From contig JANSWP010000027.1 of NCBI GenBank assembly GCA_024743405.1, positions 1-64,000 of the forward strand: DNA of 64,000 nucleotides, given 5' to 3'. A program made the position numbers and the translations under genes. The stretch is from Bacteroidota bacterium. GTDB taxonomy: Bacteria > Bacteroidota > Bacteroidia > Chitinophagales > Saprospiraceae. Shown here piece after piece: positions 16,858 to 24,451 of the stretch. How positions within the stretch are numbered: the first letter of the stretch is position 1; the number at the start of each line of letters is the position of its first letter. The notes under the pieces are model-generated. The model did no database searches. It was not told the origin of the DNA and worked only from the letters and a program-made list of their open reading frames with translations.

Positions 16858-17540
16858 TGTTCTTTTATTTTTGAAATAAAATTTTTCAGTTTGTTAATAT
16901 TTTTAATTCCTGGTTCAATTTCAAAACGACTATTCAAATCAATGCCAATCAATTTTGGAAAATACACTTTTGTAATCCTCTCTGCATTTTCAGGACTAAT
17001 TCCCCCACTTAACAAAAAAGGGGTATCTCCTTTATATTTTTCCAATAATTCCCAGTCAAAAGTCTCCCCATTTCCGCCTCTATTTTTACCCTTTGTATCA
17101 AATAAAAATAAATCACATGTACCTTCAAAGACCTTTGTTTTTTCAAAATCAAAATCTTCATTGACGGAAAAGGCTTTGATGATTTTTATATTTGGCCAAA
17201 CATTTTTTAAATCTTCACAATAATCTGAGCTTTCGTCACCATGAAGCTGAACATAATCTAACTCATATTCACCTACTTTATCTAAAACTTCAGATGTTTT
17301 CGAATTAACAAAAACACCGATTTTTTGGAGATTTGAATTTTGTTCTTCCAAATTTTTTAAGTCTAGAAAATCATTAGAACTGACAAACCTTGGTGATTTT
17401 TCATAAAAAATAAAGCCTATCATATCAATATCTAGTTGAGAAATTTGCGCTATATTTTCTCTGTTTCGCATACCGCAGACTTTAATTTTCAGGTCAATTT
17501 TTCTATCAGAAAAATTAGGATGAGATAAGTTCATTATCAT
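16854..17540 (-). CDS. trpF: Phosphoribosylanthranilate isomerase
   Basis: Third Trp-branch step, an Amadori isomerisation in a TIM barrel. The catalytic Cys lies in IKVCGMRNRENI (residues ~19-30) and the catalytic Asp in FLFDTKGKNRGGNG; the C-terminal phosphate site is FLLSGGISPENAE and GIDLNSRFEIEPG. The canonical N-terminus would start at LKIKVCGM, so the first ~17 residues (from ATG 17540 or 17534) are an extension or a mis-start. It is a separate gene, not fused to trpC. Overlaps trpB by 4 bp. Confidence 0.95.
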   Translation of the reverse strand: MIMNLSHPNFSDRKIDLKIKVCGMRNRENIAQISQLDIDMIGFIFYEKSPRFVSSNDFLDLKNLEEQNSNLQKIGVFVNSKTSEVLDKVGEYELDYVQLHGDESSDYCEDLKNVWPNIKIIKAFSVNEDFDFEKTKVFEGTCDLFLFDTKGKNRGGNGETFDWELLEKYKGDTPFLLSGGISPENAERITKVYFPKLIGIDLNSRFEIEPGIKNINKLKNFISKIKEQ

Positions 17541-17603
17541 TGATTCAGTAGGTTCAGTTTAGTAAGCTGATTGAGGTTAAACAAAATCAGCCTATTAAAT
17601 TAA

Positions 17604-18413
17604 TTACACTTTTTCAAATGTTTTTTCGAGTGCTTTTACTTCCCGAATAAACTCCCTACATGCTTTTGCGGGATTTGCTGATTTCATAAAATATTCACCA
17701 ATCAAGAAACCTTGAAAACCGACTTCTTTTAACTCCATGATGGAGGCAGGGTTATTAATTCCGCTTTCTGAAATTTTTATAAAATTATTCGGAATCGCAG
17801 AATATAATTCTTTTGAATTTTCTATACTTACTTCGAAAGTTTTAAGATTGCGATTATTCACGCCGACCATATCAATATTGGGAGTCAATTTGGCAAGTTG
17901 ATCGATGGAATGAACTTCCATTAAAACTTCCAAACCGAGGGATTTTGCAAGATTCGAAAATTGATCCACTTGAGCTTTATCCAAACATTCCGCAATTAAT
18001 AAAATGGCATCTGCACCGATTGATTTTGCCTCAACAATTTGATATTCATCCACAATAAAATCCTTCCGTAATATTGGACAAAAATTGAATTTTCGAGCCT
18101 CTGTCAAGTCTGTATTTTTTCCATTGAAAAACTTTTTATCTGTCAAAACAGACAATGCACTAGCACCAGCTTGCATATATCCAATACTCGTTTTTTCAAC
18201 AGAAGCGTATGGGTTAATATCTCCTTTTGAAGGAGAATGCCGTTTGAATTCAGCGATAATACCTGATTTATCAGGTCGTAACAAATATTTTTTTAAACTC
18301 ACAGAAGGAGTATTAAAGTAAATACTTTGTTCAAGCAATTTGGAAGGGTAAAGCGCCTTTCTTTCAGAGACTTCCTTTTGTTTGTGTTGGGATATTTTTT
18401 CAAGAATAGTCAT
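17604..18413 (-). CDS. trpC: Indole-3-glycerol-phosphate synthase
   Basis: Closes the indole ring by decarboxylation. 269 residues, with the family motifs IIAEFKRHSPSKGDI (substrate Lys), ALSVLTDKKFFNG, ILRKDFIVDEYQI, ILLIAECL, LMEVHS, VGVNNRNLKTF and KISESGI. It lies 11 bp after trpD and 63 bp before trpF in the trpGDCFBA operon. Confidence 0.97.
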   Translation of the reverse strand: MTILEKISQHKQKEVSERKALYPSKLLEQSIYFNTPSVSLKKYLLRPDKSGIIAEFKRHSPSKGDINPYASVEKTSIGYMQAGASALSVLTDKKFFNGKNTDLTEARKFNFCPILRKDFIVDEYQIVEAKSIGADAILLIAECLDKAQVDQFSNLAKSLGLEVLMEVHSIDQLAKLTPNIDMVGVNNRNLKTFEVSIENSKELYSAIPNNFIKISESGINNPASIMELKEVGFQGFLIGEYFMKSANPAKACREFIREVKALEKTFEKV

Positions 18414-18424
18414 TTTATATTTTT

Positions 18425-19411
18425 TTAATTCATTAATTTTTTCAAACTGTCCAAAGCGCTACCACTAACCAAGCTTTCTCTAGCTTCTTCCATACAATCA
18501 GTTAAATTAGCATCCGGTTTCATACATGAAATCGCCATACCTGCATTCGCTACTACGACATCCATTTGGGCTTGAGTTGCTTTGTTTTCTAAAACATTTT
18601 TGAAAATTTTTGCAGCATCTTTAACTGATTCACCTCCATGAAGGTCAGATTGAGCATACTTTGATAGACCTAAATCAGATGGTGAAAATAACTTTTCATT
18701 AAAATGGGTTCGAACTTTAAAATCGCTTGTTAACGAAATTTCATCATATCCATCAAGGGCATAAACGACGGCAAATTGCTTTTCATTTTCTTGTAAAATA
18801 TACTGGTATAATCGACTCAATTCCATACTGAAAGTACCAAATAACTGATATTTTGGTTGAGCAGGATTGACTAAGGGGCCTAGCATATTAAAAAAGGTTT
18901 TTACCCCCAATTGTCGTCTTGTTGGACCAACTGTTTTCATCGCAGGATGAAATAATGGCGCATGAAAAAAGCAAATATTGGAGTGATCGAGTTGATGCAA
19001 TAAGGTGTCTTGATTATTTGTAAACTCGTAACCAAAATATTGCATGACATTACTCGAACCACTTACCGAGGACGCACTAACGTTACCATGTTTGGATACT
19101 TTATAACCGGCTCCCGCGACTAAGAAAGCAGAACATGTAGAGATATTGAATGTGTTTTTCCCATCGCCACCTGTGCCTACAATATCGATGCTTTCCATTC
19201 CTTTCAAATCGATTGGTAAACGCAATTCAATTAAAGCATCTCGAAACCCTTGTATTTCATTGACCATAATATTTCGCATCAAAAAAACGGTCATAAAACT
19301 TGCCATTTGGGCTTCGTTCAATTCTCCCTTGCTTATTTTTACAAGTGTTTCATAAGCTTCCTTTCGAGATAAAGTTTCATGATTATAGAGTCTATTCAGA
19401 ATATTTTTCAT
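18425..19411 (-). CDS. trpD: Anthranilate phosphoribosyltransferase
   Basis: Transfers phosphoribose to anthranilate. I start at ATG 19411 (MKNILNRLYNHETLS), matching the family N-terminus; a TTG lies four codons upstream. Motifs: DIVGTGGDGKNTFNIST (PRPP/Mg site), KHGNVSASSVSGSSNVM, and GVKTFFNMLGPLVNP. About 328 residues. Not fused to trpG, unlike the enterobacterial arrangement. Confidence 0.96.
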   Translation of the reverse strand: MKNILNRLYNHETLSRKEAYETLVKISKGELNEAQMASFMTVFLMRNIMVNEIQGFRDALIELRLPIDLKGMESIDIVGTGGDGKNTFNISTCSAFLVAGAGYKVSKHGNVSASSVSGSSNVMQYFGYEFTNNQDTLLHQLDHSNICFFHAPLFHPAMKTVGPTRRQLGVKTFFNMLGPLVNPAQPKYQLFGTFSMELSRLYQYILQENEKQFAVVYALDGYDEISLTSDFKVRTHFNEKLFSPSDLGLSKYAQSDLHGGESVKDAAKIFKNVLENKATQAQMDVVVANAGMAISCMKPDANLTDCMEEARESLVSGSALDSLKKLMN

Positions 19412-19461
19412 TGATTTTTTCAATACTGATTTGTTGGATATTTATGATGAATTATGATTGC

Positions 19462-20079
19462 TTAGGCAATAGTTCCGGATAAATTGGATCGCTCCGACTC
19501 GATTTCTCTTTGTGCGGTTATCCAATTCCTTAAAATATCCATGCCACATTCGGTCATTACACTTTCAGGGTGAAATTGGAGTCCACGAACATTATAAAAC
19601 TTATGTTTCATTGCCATTATGGAACCTCTTTCGTCAGTGGCTGTAATTTCTAATTCATCAGGCAATGTCTCTTTTTCTACCACCCATGAATGATATCTTC
19701 CGCCTATAAATGTTTTGGGTATACCTTTAAAAAGTAGGTCATCTTCGGCAATGACTTCGATTGGTGTTTCAACTCCATGAAATACATTTTTTAAATTATG
19801 TATGGTGCCTCCAAATGCTTCTGCAATGGCTTGATGACCTAAACACACGCCTAAAATGGCTTTTGAGTGTGCATACTTTTTTATTATTTCAGGCATGATC
19901 CCAGCATCGGACGGAACACCTGGACCAGGCGACAAAATGATTTGGTCATAATTATCGACTTCTTCCAAAGTGATTTTATCATTCCGAATAACGGGTATTT
20001 TATGACCCAAAATTTCCTGAATGTATTGCACTAGATTGTAGGTAAATGAGTCGTAATTATCTATTACTAAAAGGTTCAT
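19462..20079 (-). CDS. trpG: Anthranilate synthase glutamine amidotransferase subunit
   Basis: Supplies ammonia from glutamine to TrpE. Class-I glutamine amidotransferase with the oxyanion motif LSPGPGVPSDAG, nucleophile Cys in GVCLGHQAIAE, and the His/Glu pair in GLQFHPESVMTE. 205 residues, with a C-terminal tail of about 15 residues beyond the usual end. It is the first structural gene of the second trp transcription unit, directly after the WCWW leader peptide and attenuator hairpin. TrpE is encoded about 1 kb upstream across an unrelated gene. Confidence 0.96.
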   Translation of the reverse strand: MNLLVIDNYDSFTYNLVQYIQEILGHKIPVIRNDKITLEEVDNYDQIILSPGPGVPSDAGIMPEIIKKYAHSKAILGVCLGHQAIAEAFGGTIHNLKNVFHGVETPIEVIAEDDLLFKGIPKTFIGGRYHSWVVEKETLPDELEITATDERGSIMAMKHKFYNVRGLQFHPESVMTECGMDILRNWITAQREIESERSNLSGTIA

Positions 20080-20093
20080 TTAATTCAATTTTC

Positions 20094-20133
20094 AAAAAAA
20101 AAACGGCTTGACAAGAAGTTTGCCAAGCCGTTT
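20094..20133 (-). terminator. trpG-operon attenuator (intrinsic terminator)
   Basis: A perfect 10-bp stem (AAACGGCTTG 20101-20110 / CAAGCCGTTT 20124-20133) is followed on the minus strand by ten U (20103-20094). It lies 34 nt after the stop of the WCWW leader peptide and 15 bp before trpG. Position and sequence fit a ribosome-stalling attenuator that stops transcription when charged tRNA-Trp is plentiful. Confidence 0.85.
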
Positions 20134-20167
20134 AATATAATTTAAACAAATGGATAGCAGCTACTTC

Positions 20168-20227
20168 CTATTTTGTAGGTAAATAAAATAAATGCCACCA
20201 ACACCAATTGTTTGTATTTTTAATCAT
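20168..20227 (-). CDS. trpL2: Tryptophan leader peptide 2 (19 residues, Trp codons in WCWW)
   Basis: ATG at 20227, stop TAG at 20168-20170. The peptide is MIKNTNNWCWWHLFYLPTK: three Trp codons and a Cys codon in a run of four, in a short frame immediately before an attenuator hairpin and trpG. Both leaders start MI and have TNNW before the Trp run, so the two probably arose by duplication. The peptide itself is expected to have no function beyond sensing charged tRNA-Trp. Confidence 0.85.
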   Translation of the reverse strand: MIKNTNNWCWWHLFYLPTK

Positions 20228-20284
20228 AATAGGTTTCTTTTTGAATTTAAACGCAAATAACCAAAATGTATTCCAAAAAAACAA

Positions 20285-20908
20285 TTATTGACCACCAAAC
20301 ATACAACCTACTGCTATGATGAACCCTTTGTTATTAACCGTAACATCACTATCATCAGCAATATTCGCTAAACCGATTTGGTATCTTAAATCAATAAATA
20401 GATTTCCAAAACCAACCATTCCTCCAACATTTAAACCAAAGTCTCCTCTTTTGACGCCATCATTATCATCAAAATCTAAATCTGTTTCAACGCCATCCGT
20501 TTCATCCTTTGCTGATAGAGCATAACCAAATGAAGGACCGGCCATAACAGCTGCTTTTACTGCATCAGTTCCAAATTTGTATTTGACAAGAACTGGAATT
20601 TCAACATAGTTCCAAGTTTGCTTTGATTTTGTTGTTTCTCCGAAAAATTCAAATTCCAATTGCATTCCTTTTTGAATAAAATCAATTTCTGGTTGAATGC
20701 TTAGATTATCACTTATTCCAATGTCAGCAAGAACACCAACTGTAAGACCAAGATTAGCATCTGGTTCAATAGTAAGTCCATCTTGCTCAAATGCTTGATT
20801 GGCTAGATTTATTCCTGCTCTTAAACCAAAATTAATTTGAGCCTGACTAGTTGTGGCTATTAAAATGAATGCGAAAATAAATGTAAAATTTCTAAATAAA
20901 AATTTCAT
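20285..20908 (-). CDS. Outer-membrane beta-barrel (porin-family) protein
   Basis: 207 residues with a signal peptide (ending TSQAQ, residue ~23) and alternating beta-strand pattern typical of the small OmpA/PorT-like barrel family common in Bacteroidota: INFGLRAGINLAN, LGLTVGVLADIGIS, SIQPEIDFIQKGM, VEIPVLVKYKF and a final strand ending VGCMFGG. Function is unknown. It lies between trpE and the trpG leader in the same direction, which splits the Trp genes; no Trp-related role is evident. A hairpin at 20939-20976 lies just upstream of its start. Confidence 0.8.
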   Translation of the reverse strand: MKFLFRNFTFIFAFILIATTSQAQINFGLRAGINLANQAFEQDGLTIEPDANLGLTVGVLADIGISDNLSIQPEIDFIQKGMQLEFEFFGETTKSKQTWNYVEIPVLVKYKFGTDAVKAAVMAGPSFGYALSAKDETDGVETDLDFDDNDGVKRGDFGLNVGGMVGFGNLFIDLRYQIGLANIADDSDVTVNNKGFIIAVGCMFGGQ

Positions 20909-20938
20909 AATAAATGATTTGGTTAAAAAATGGGTTTA

Positions 20939-20976
20939 GCTAATTGATAATGAAAAAAGTTTCATTAACAATTAGC
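20939..20976 (-). other. Long hairpin between trpE and the barrel gene
   Basis: GCTAATTGATAATGAAA (20939-20955) and TTTCATTAACAATTAGC (20960-20976) form a 17-bp stem with a single mismatch and a 4-nt loop. On the minus strand it lies 80 nt after trpE and 30 nt before the barrel gene. No U-run follows directly (a U6 run lies 7-13 nt further), so it may be a weak terminator, an mRNA-stabilising structure or an operator for the barrel gene. Confidence 0.6.
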
Positions 20977-21057
20977 GGATGCAATTTATTTAATTAAAAA
21001 AAATAAGAGAATGACTTATCTTCATTTTCCTTCTTCTTTTAATGATTTTTCTCACAA

Positions 21058-22476
21058 TTAAATTTTTTCTGCTTCTTCTAGGGCTTTTTTCAGGGCGCCC
21101 AATTTATTTTTCACTTCTTGTAATTCATTTTCTTCATTACTTGCAACTACGATTCCTGCACCAGCCTGATAATACAACACATTATCTTTGCTCATAAATG
21201 ATCGAATAACAATAGCTTGATTCATTTCTCCATTAAAACCGATATATCCAATACTGCCCCCATAAAAACTTCGATTTTGATTTTCATACTTATTAATGAG
21301 TTCTATTGCTTTATATTTAGGTGCCCCCGAAAGCGTGCCAGCGGGAAATGTATCGCCAAATATTTGAATGGGATTCGAATTTTCATCTAAATTGCCATCG
21401 ACCTTGCTCACCAAATGAATGACATGGCTGTAGTAGTGTACTTCTTTTAATTCTTTAACAGTTACCGAATTGCAATGCCTTCCTAGGTCATTTCGAGCTA
21501 AATCTACTAACATGATATGTTCTGCATTTTCCTTTGGGTCTTTTAATAATTCGGAGGCTCGCCGTTGATCTTCTTCCCAGTCGCCACTTCTACGATAGGT
21601 GCCAGCGATTGGGTTCACAGTCGCGACATTATTTTTAATGATCATCTGAGCCTCAGGGCTTGATCCGAATATCTTGTAATTTCCATAATCAAAATACACA
21701 AGGTATGGAGATGGATTGATAGAGCGCAAAACCCGGTAAACTTGAAAGTCATCCCCAAGAAAAGATTGCTGGTATTGTCTACTTAAAACAATTTGAAAGA
21801 CATCTCCAATTTGACAATGATGTTTGCCTTTTCGAACTAATTCTTTGAACTCTTCATCAGTCAGGTTACTTGTTTCCGAACCTTTTATTTTAAAGTCATA
21901 GGTTCCAAAAACTGGTTTTTTCATTAATGTTTCAACTTTCGTTAAATCACTCGTTTCGCCCTCTGGAACATTTTCTAAAATGTACAATTCATGTTTATAA
22001 TGATTGAAAGCAATAATGTACCGATAAAGAGAATAATGAAGATTCGGAATATCAAATTTGCGTTTTTCGGGATCAAAATTTAGGGTGTCAAAATATTGAA
22101 CACCATCAAATGAAGTATGTCCAAATAATCCATTGACTGCTCCGGCAAAAGTATTTTCTTCGACTTCAAATTGTCTCAAAAAGTTTTTGAAAACCTCAGC
22201 CAAATCTAATGGGTTTTTCAGCATTATTTTTTTTTCAGAGCCATCCGGTAGGGTAGTAATTACTTCTTGATTTTGAACTTTTATTGTCGATATCGGGTCG
22301 AGTCCGATGTAAGAAAAATTACTTTCTGCACTTTGGAAATCATTCGATTCTAATAAGACTGGATTATTAAAATGGTCTCGTAGTTTCAGATACATAGTCA
22401 CTGGTGTAACAGTATCTGCTAGATATCTTTTAAAGACTGTTTTGAGTCTTATTTTTTTGTGTTCTAACACTTCCAT
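21058..22476 (-). CDS. trpE: Anthranilate synthase component I
   Basis: Converts chorismate to anthranilate with TrpG. 472 residues. The Trp-binding LLES motif is present (PVLLESNDF, residues ~35-43), so feedback inhibition by tryptophan is expected. Chorismate-domain motifs: FQIVLSRQYQQSF, SINPSPYLVYFDYG, GSSPEAQM, NPIAGTYRRSG, ENAEHIMLVDLARNDLGR, FPAGTLSGAPKYKA and FYGGSIGYIGFNG. Preceded by its own WWW leader peptide, attenuator and a clear promoter (22678-22710). Confidence 0.97.
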   Translation of the reverse strand: MEVLEHKKIRLKTVFKRYLADTVTPVTMYLKLRDHFNNPVLLESNDFQSAESNFSYIGLDPISTIKVQNQEVITTLPDGSEKKIMLKNPLDLAEVFKNFLRQFEVEENTFAGAVNGLFGHTSFDGVQYFDTLNFDPEKRKFDIPNLHYSLYRYIIAFNHYKHELYILENVPEGETSDLTKVETLMKKPVFGTYDFKIKGSETSNLTDEEFKELVRKGKHHCQIGDVFQIVLSRQYQQSFLGDDFQVYRVLRSINPSPYLVYFDYGNYKIFGSSPEAQMIIKNNVATVNPIAGTYRRSGDWEEDQRRASELLKDPKENAEHIMLVDLARNDLGRHCNSVTVKELKEVHYYSHVIHLVSKVDGNLDENSNPIQIFGDTFPAGTLSGAPKYKAIELINKYENQNRSFYGGSIGYIGFNGEMNQAIVIRSFMSKDNVLYYQAGAGIVVASNEENELQEVKNKLGALKKALEEAEKI

Positions 22477-22525
22477 AATTATTATTTTCGAAAAATGCGC
22501 TAATATTTTTTTAAAAAGCGGCTAT

Positions 22526-22566
22526 AAAAAAGCGGCTTGTTAGGTTAAACTCAACAAGCCGCTTTT
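22526..22566 (-). terminator. trpE attenuator (intrinsic terminator)
   Basis: A perfect 14-bp stem (AAAAGCGGCTTGTT 22528-22541 / AACAAGCCGCTTTT 22553-22566) with an 11-nt loop, followed on the minus strand by U6. The stem half GCCGCTTTTT is repeated just downstream (22512-22523 region), which could offer an alternative pairing partner. It lies 22 nt after the WWW leader stop and ~50 bp before trpE. Confidence 0.88.
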
Positions 22567-22588
22567 AGTTTCAATAATGAATGGCAAC

Positions 22589-22657
22589 TTACCTGACCCG
22601 ATATTTCGAATTTGAATTAACCCACCACCAATTATTTGTATGAAAAGTATTTATCAT
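22589..22657 (-). CDS. trpL: Tryptophan leader peptide 1 (22 residues, three consecutive Trp codons)
   Basis: ATG at 22657, stop TAA at 22589-22591. The peptide is MINTFHTNNWWWVNSNSKYR plus two residues (VR): three TGG codons in a row at positions 10-12. It lies 15 nt after the predicted transcription start and just before the attenuator hairpin and trpE. Ribosomes stalling at the Trp codons when tRNA-Trp is uncharged should prevent the terminator from forming. Confidence 0.9.
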   Translation of the reverse strand: MINTFHTNNWWWVNSNSKYRVR

Positions 22658-22677
22658 TATTGATTTTTTTTGAACGC

Positions 22678-22710
22678 CAAAGATAATCGACTTTTTTTCA
22701 TAAATGCAAG
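22678..22710 (-). promoter_or_regulatory. Promoter of the trpE leader transcript
   Basis: On the minus strand CTTG (22710-22707), 21 nt, then TATCTTTG (22685-22678), an exact match to the Bacteroidota -7 box TAnnTTTG with a slightly long spacer. Predicted start near 22672, about 15 nt before the leader ATG. The promoter begins 18 bp after the holA stop. Confidence 0.75.
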
Positions 22711-22727
22711 TCTAATTTTAGCATATT

Positions 22728-23735
22728 TTAATGTAAAATACGCCAAGTCATTTCTTTAAGTAATGCACCATCAGGTTTACCTACATTGTTGAAGTCAACT
22801 CCTTTAGACTTTAAGTCAAATTCTTTTAAAATATTTAATACCTCTGTTGTTTTTAAAAAAGAGTAATTACGCAAAGTGACCCGATATTCTTTCAAAACAT
22901 AACTTGATCTAAGTTTCATAGAGGACATGATCTCTTGCTCTGAGGCATTTTTCAAAAAATGAAACATATAAATCTTGGAGAAGTAATTGAATAAGGTACC
23001 AACCACTAAAACAAGTGGATTTTTCTTTGGATTTGAAATGAAGTAATTCACTATTCTATTGACTTTGGCAATATCTTTTGCACCTATTGCTTTTTGCAAT
23101 TCGAAAATATTATACTCCCGACTGATACCTACATATTCTTCAATATGAGCATTTGTGATCTCGGTACCTTTAGGCAAATTGATGATTAGTTTTTCTAATT
23201 CATTTGTGATTTTGGATAGATCTGTTCCCAAGTATTCTGCCATTAAATTTGCACCTTGAGAAGTGATTTTTAAGCTTTTTGATCTCAAATAATCTCGTAT
23301 CCAGTCTGGAACTTGATTATCCCATAGTTTTTTACTGTCAAAGAAAACAGACTTACCCTTAACCAGTTTGCCAAATTTTGAATTTGTATTAAACCGTTTA
23401 TGTTTGTGACAAATGACTAAGATTGTCGTTTGCAAAGGTTTTAAGAAATAGGACTCCAGATTTTTTAGTGTCTTCATTTCCTGAGCCTCTTTGATAATGA
23501 TAACTTGATGAGAAGACATCATTGGGTATCGGCGAGCAGCATCTACAACAGCTAAATGATCAATTTCTTTCCCATATAAAATAGTTTGATTGAACGCTTT
23601 TTCACCTTCATTCAACACATTTTTTTCAATGAAATCAGAAATTAAATCAATAAAGTAAGGCTCGCTACCATGAAGGAAGTAAATCGGTTGGTATCTTTTG
23701 TTTTTTAGGTCAGTGAGAATTTGCTGGTAAGTCAA
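22728..23735 (-). CDS. holA: DNA polymerase III delta subunit
   Basis: Clamp-loader subunit that opens the sliding clamp. 335 residues with the family pattern: KRYQPIYFLHGSEPYFIDLI at the N-terminus, YPMMSSHQVIIIKEAQEM, FLKPLQTTILVICHKHKR, the middle-domain segment LGTDLSKITNELEKLIINL, and a C-terminal collar helix region. The reading frame begins with TTG at 23735 (MTYQQIL); no better ATG is nearby and the N-terminus matches the family, so TTG is probably the real start. It stands between an SprE-like gene and the trp promoter. Confidence 0.88.
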   Translation of the reverse strand: MTYQQILTDLKNKRYQPIYFLHGSEPYFIDLISDFIEKNVLNEGEKAFNQTILYGKEIDHLAVVDAARRYPMMSSHQVIIIKEAQEMKTLKNLESYFLKPLQTTILVICHKHKRFNTNSKFGKLVKGKSVFFDSKKLWDNQVPDWIRDYLRSKSLKITSQGANLMAEYLGTDLSKITNELEKLIINLPKGTEITNAHIEEYVGISREYNIFELQKAIGAKDIAKVNRIVNYFISNPKKNPLVLVVGTLFNYFSKIYMFHFLKNASEQEIMSSMKLRSSYVLKEYRVTLRNYSFLKTTEVLNILKEFDLKSKGVDFNNVGKPDGALLKEMTWRILH

Positions 23736-23768
23736 GGTCTGTTTAGTTTTTTTATGGACGATTTGGTA

Positions 23769-24215
23769 TTATTTCATATGGTAATTTTCCTCAAAAAACG
23801 CTTCATAATTCTCTAATCCTTGATTCCTCAAAATAGCATTATAATTACTTTCTGAGACGGCATAATAGGCCTCAGTCATATTCATATGAAGAAAGTCAGG
23901 AAAGCTAGATTTCATATGGTTAATAAACTCCATCGCGTGAGACTTATTTCTAAAAGAACTAATATGAATGATTTCTGTTTTTTGAGTTTCTCCTATTTCA
24001 ATATTATTAATTTTCAAACGATCTTTAGCATGGTTACGCCAAACATATTTTGTAACTGACCCTCTATATTCATTCAAGTCAATAACTTTTCCAGGAATAA
24101 TAAAGATGCTGTGTTCTTCATCTGGAGTGGCAGTAAATGCAGTTTGAGCATTCAAGCTAAATATGCCGAAGATAAAGGCTAAGGAAAGAATACCTTTAAG
24201 TAATTTTTTTTTCAT
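23769..24215 (-). CDS. Small exported protein resembling the C-terminal domain of SprE/PorW
   Basis: 148 residues with a signal peptide (ends LNAQ, residue ~24). The rest matches the pattern of the domain at the C-terminus of the type-IX-secretion/gliding lipoprotein SprE/PorW: IIHISSFRNKSHAMEFINHM, then MTEAYYAVSESNYNAILR and a final YEAFFEENY. In SprE this follows long TPR arrays; here it stands alone. It lies 33 bp upstream of holA, so co-transcription is possible. Function is inferred only from the domain resemblance. Confidence 0.6.
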   Translation of the reverse strand: MKKKLLKGILSLAFIFGIFSLNAQTAFTATPDEEHSIFIIPGKVIDLNEYRGSVTKYVWRNHAKDRLKINNIEIGETQKTEIIHISSFRNKSHAMEFINHMKSSFPDFLHMNMTEAYYAVSESNYNAILRNQGLENYEAFFEENYHMK

Positions 24216-24314
24216 TTCGATTGCAATTGTCGATAGTTTAGTTAATCATTATTGGTAAAGAGAATAGTGATAATAACTATCGAATTTAATTTTTTTTAAA
24301 GAATCAGAAAAATG

Positions 24315-24352
24315 CCCGAAAGCTCGTTCTAAAATTTAGAACAGGCTTCGGG
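24315..24352 (-). terminator. Terminator of the alanine symporter gene
   Basis: CCCGAAAGCTCGTTCTAAA pairs with TTAGAACAGGCTTCGGG with two or three mismatched positions; on the minus strand it is followed by CAUUUUUC. It lies 100 bp beyond the symporter stop codon. Confidence 0.6.
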
Positions 24353-24451
24353 TTTCTAACCAAAAAAATATATTTTTCAAATACCGTTTTTACACGGTAC
24401 ACTGTCAATTAAATTACTTTTTTCATTCAAATATTCTTCCATTTAATGTAT

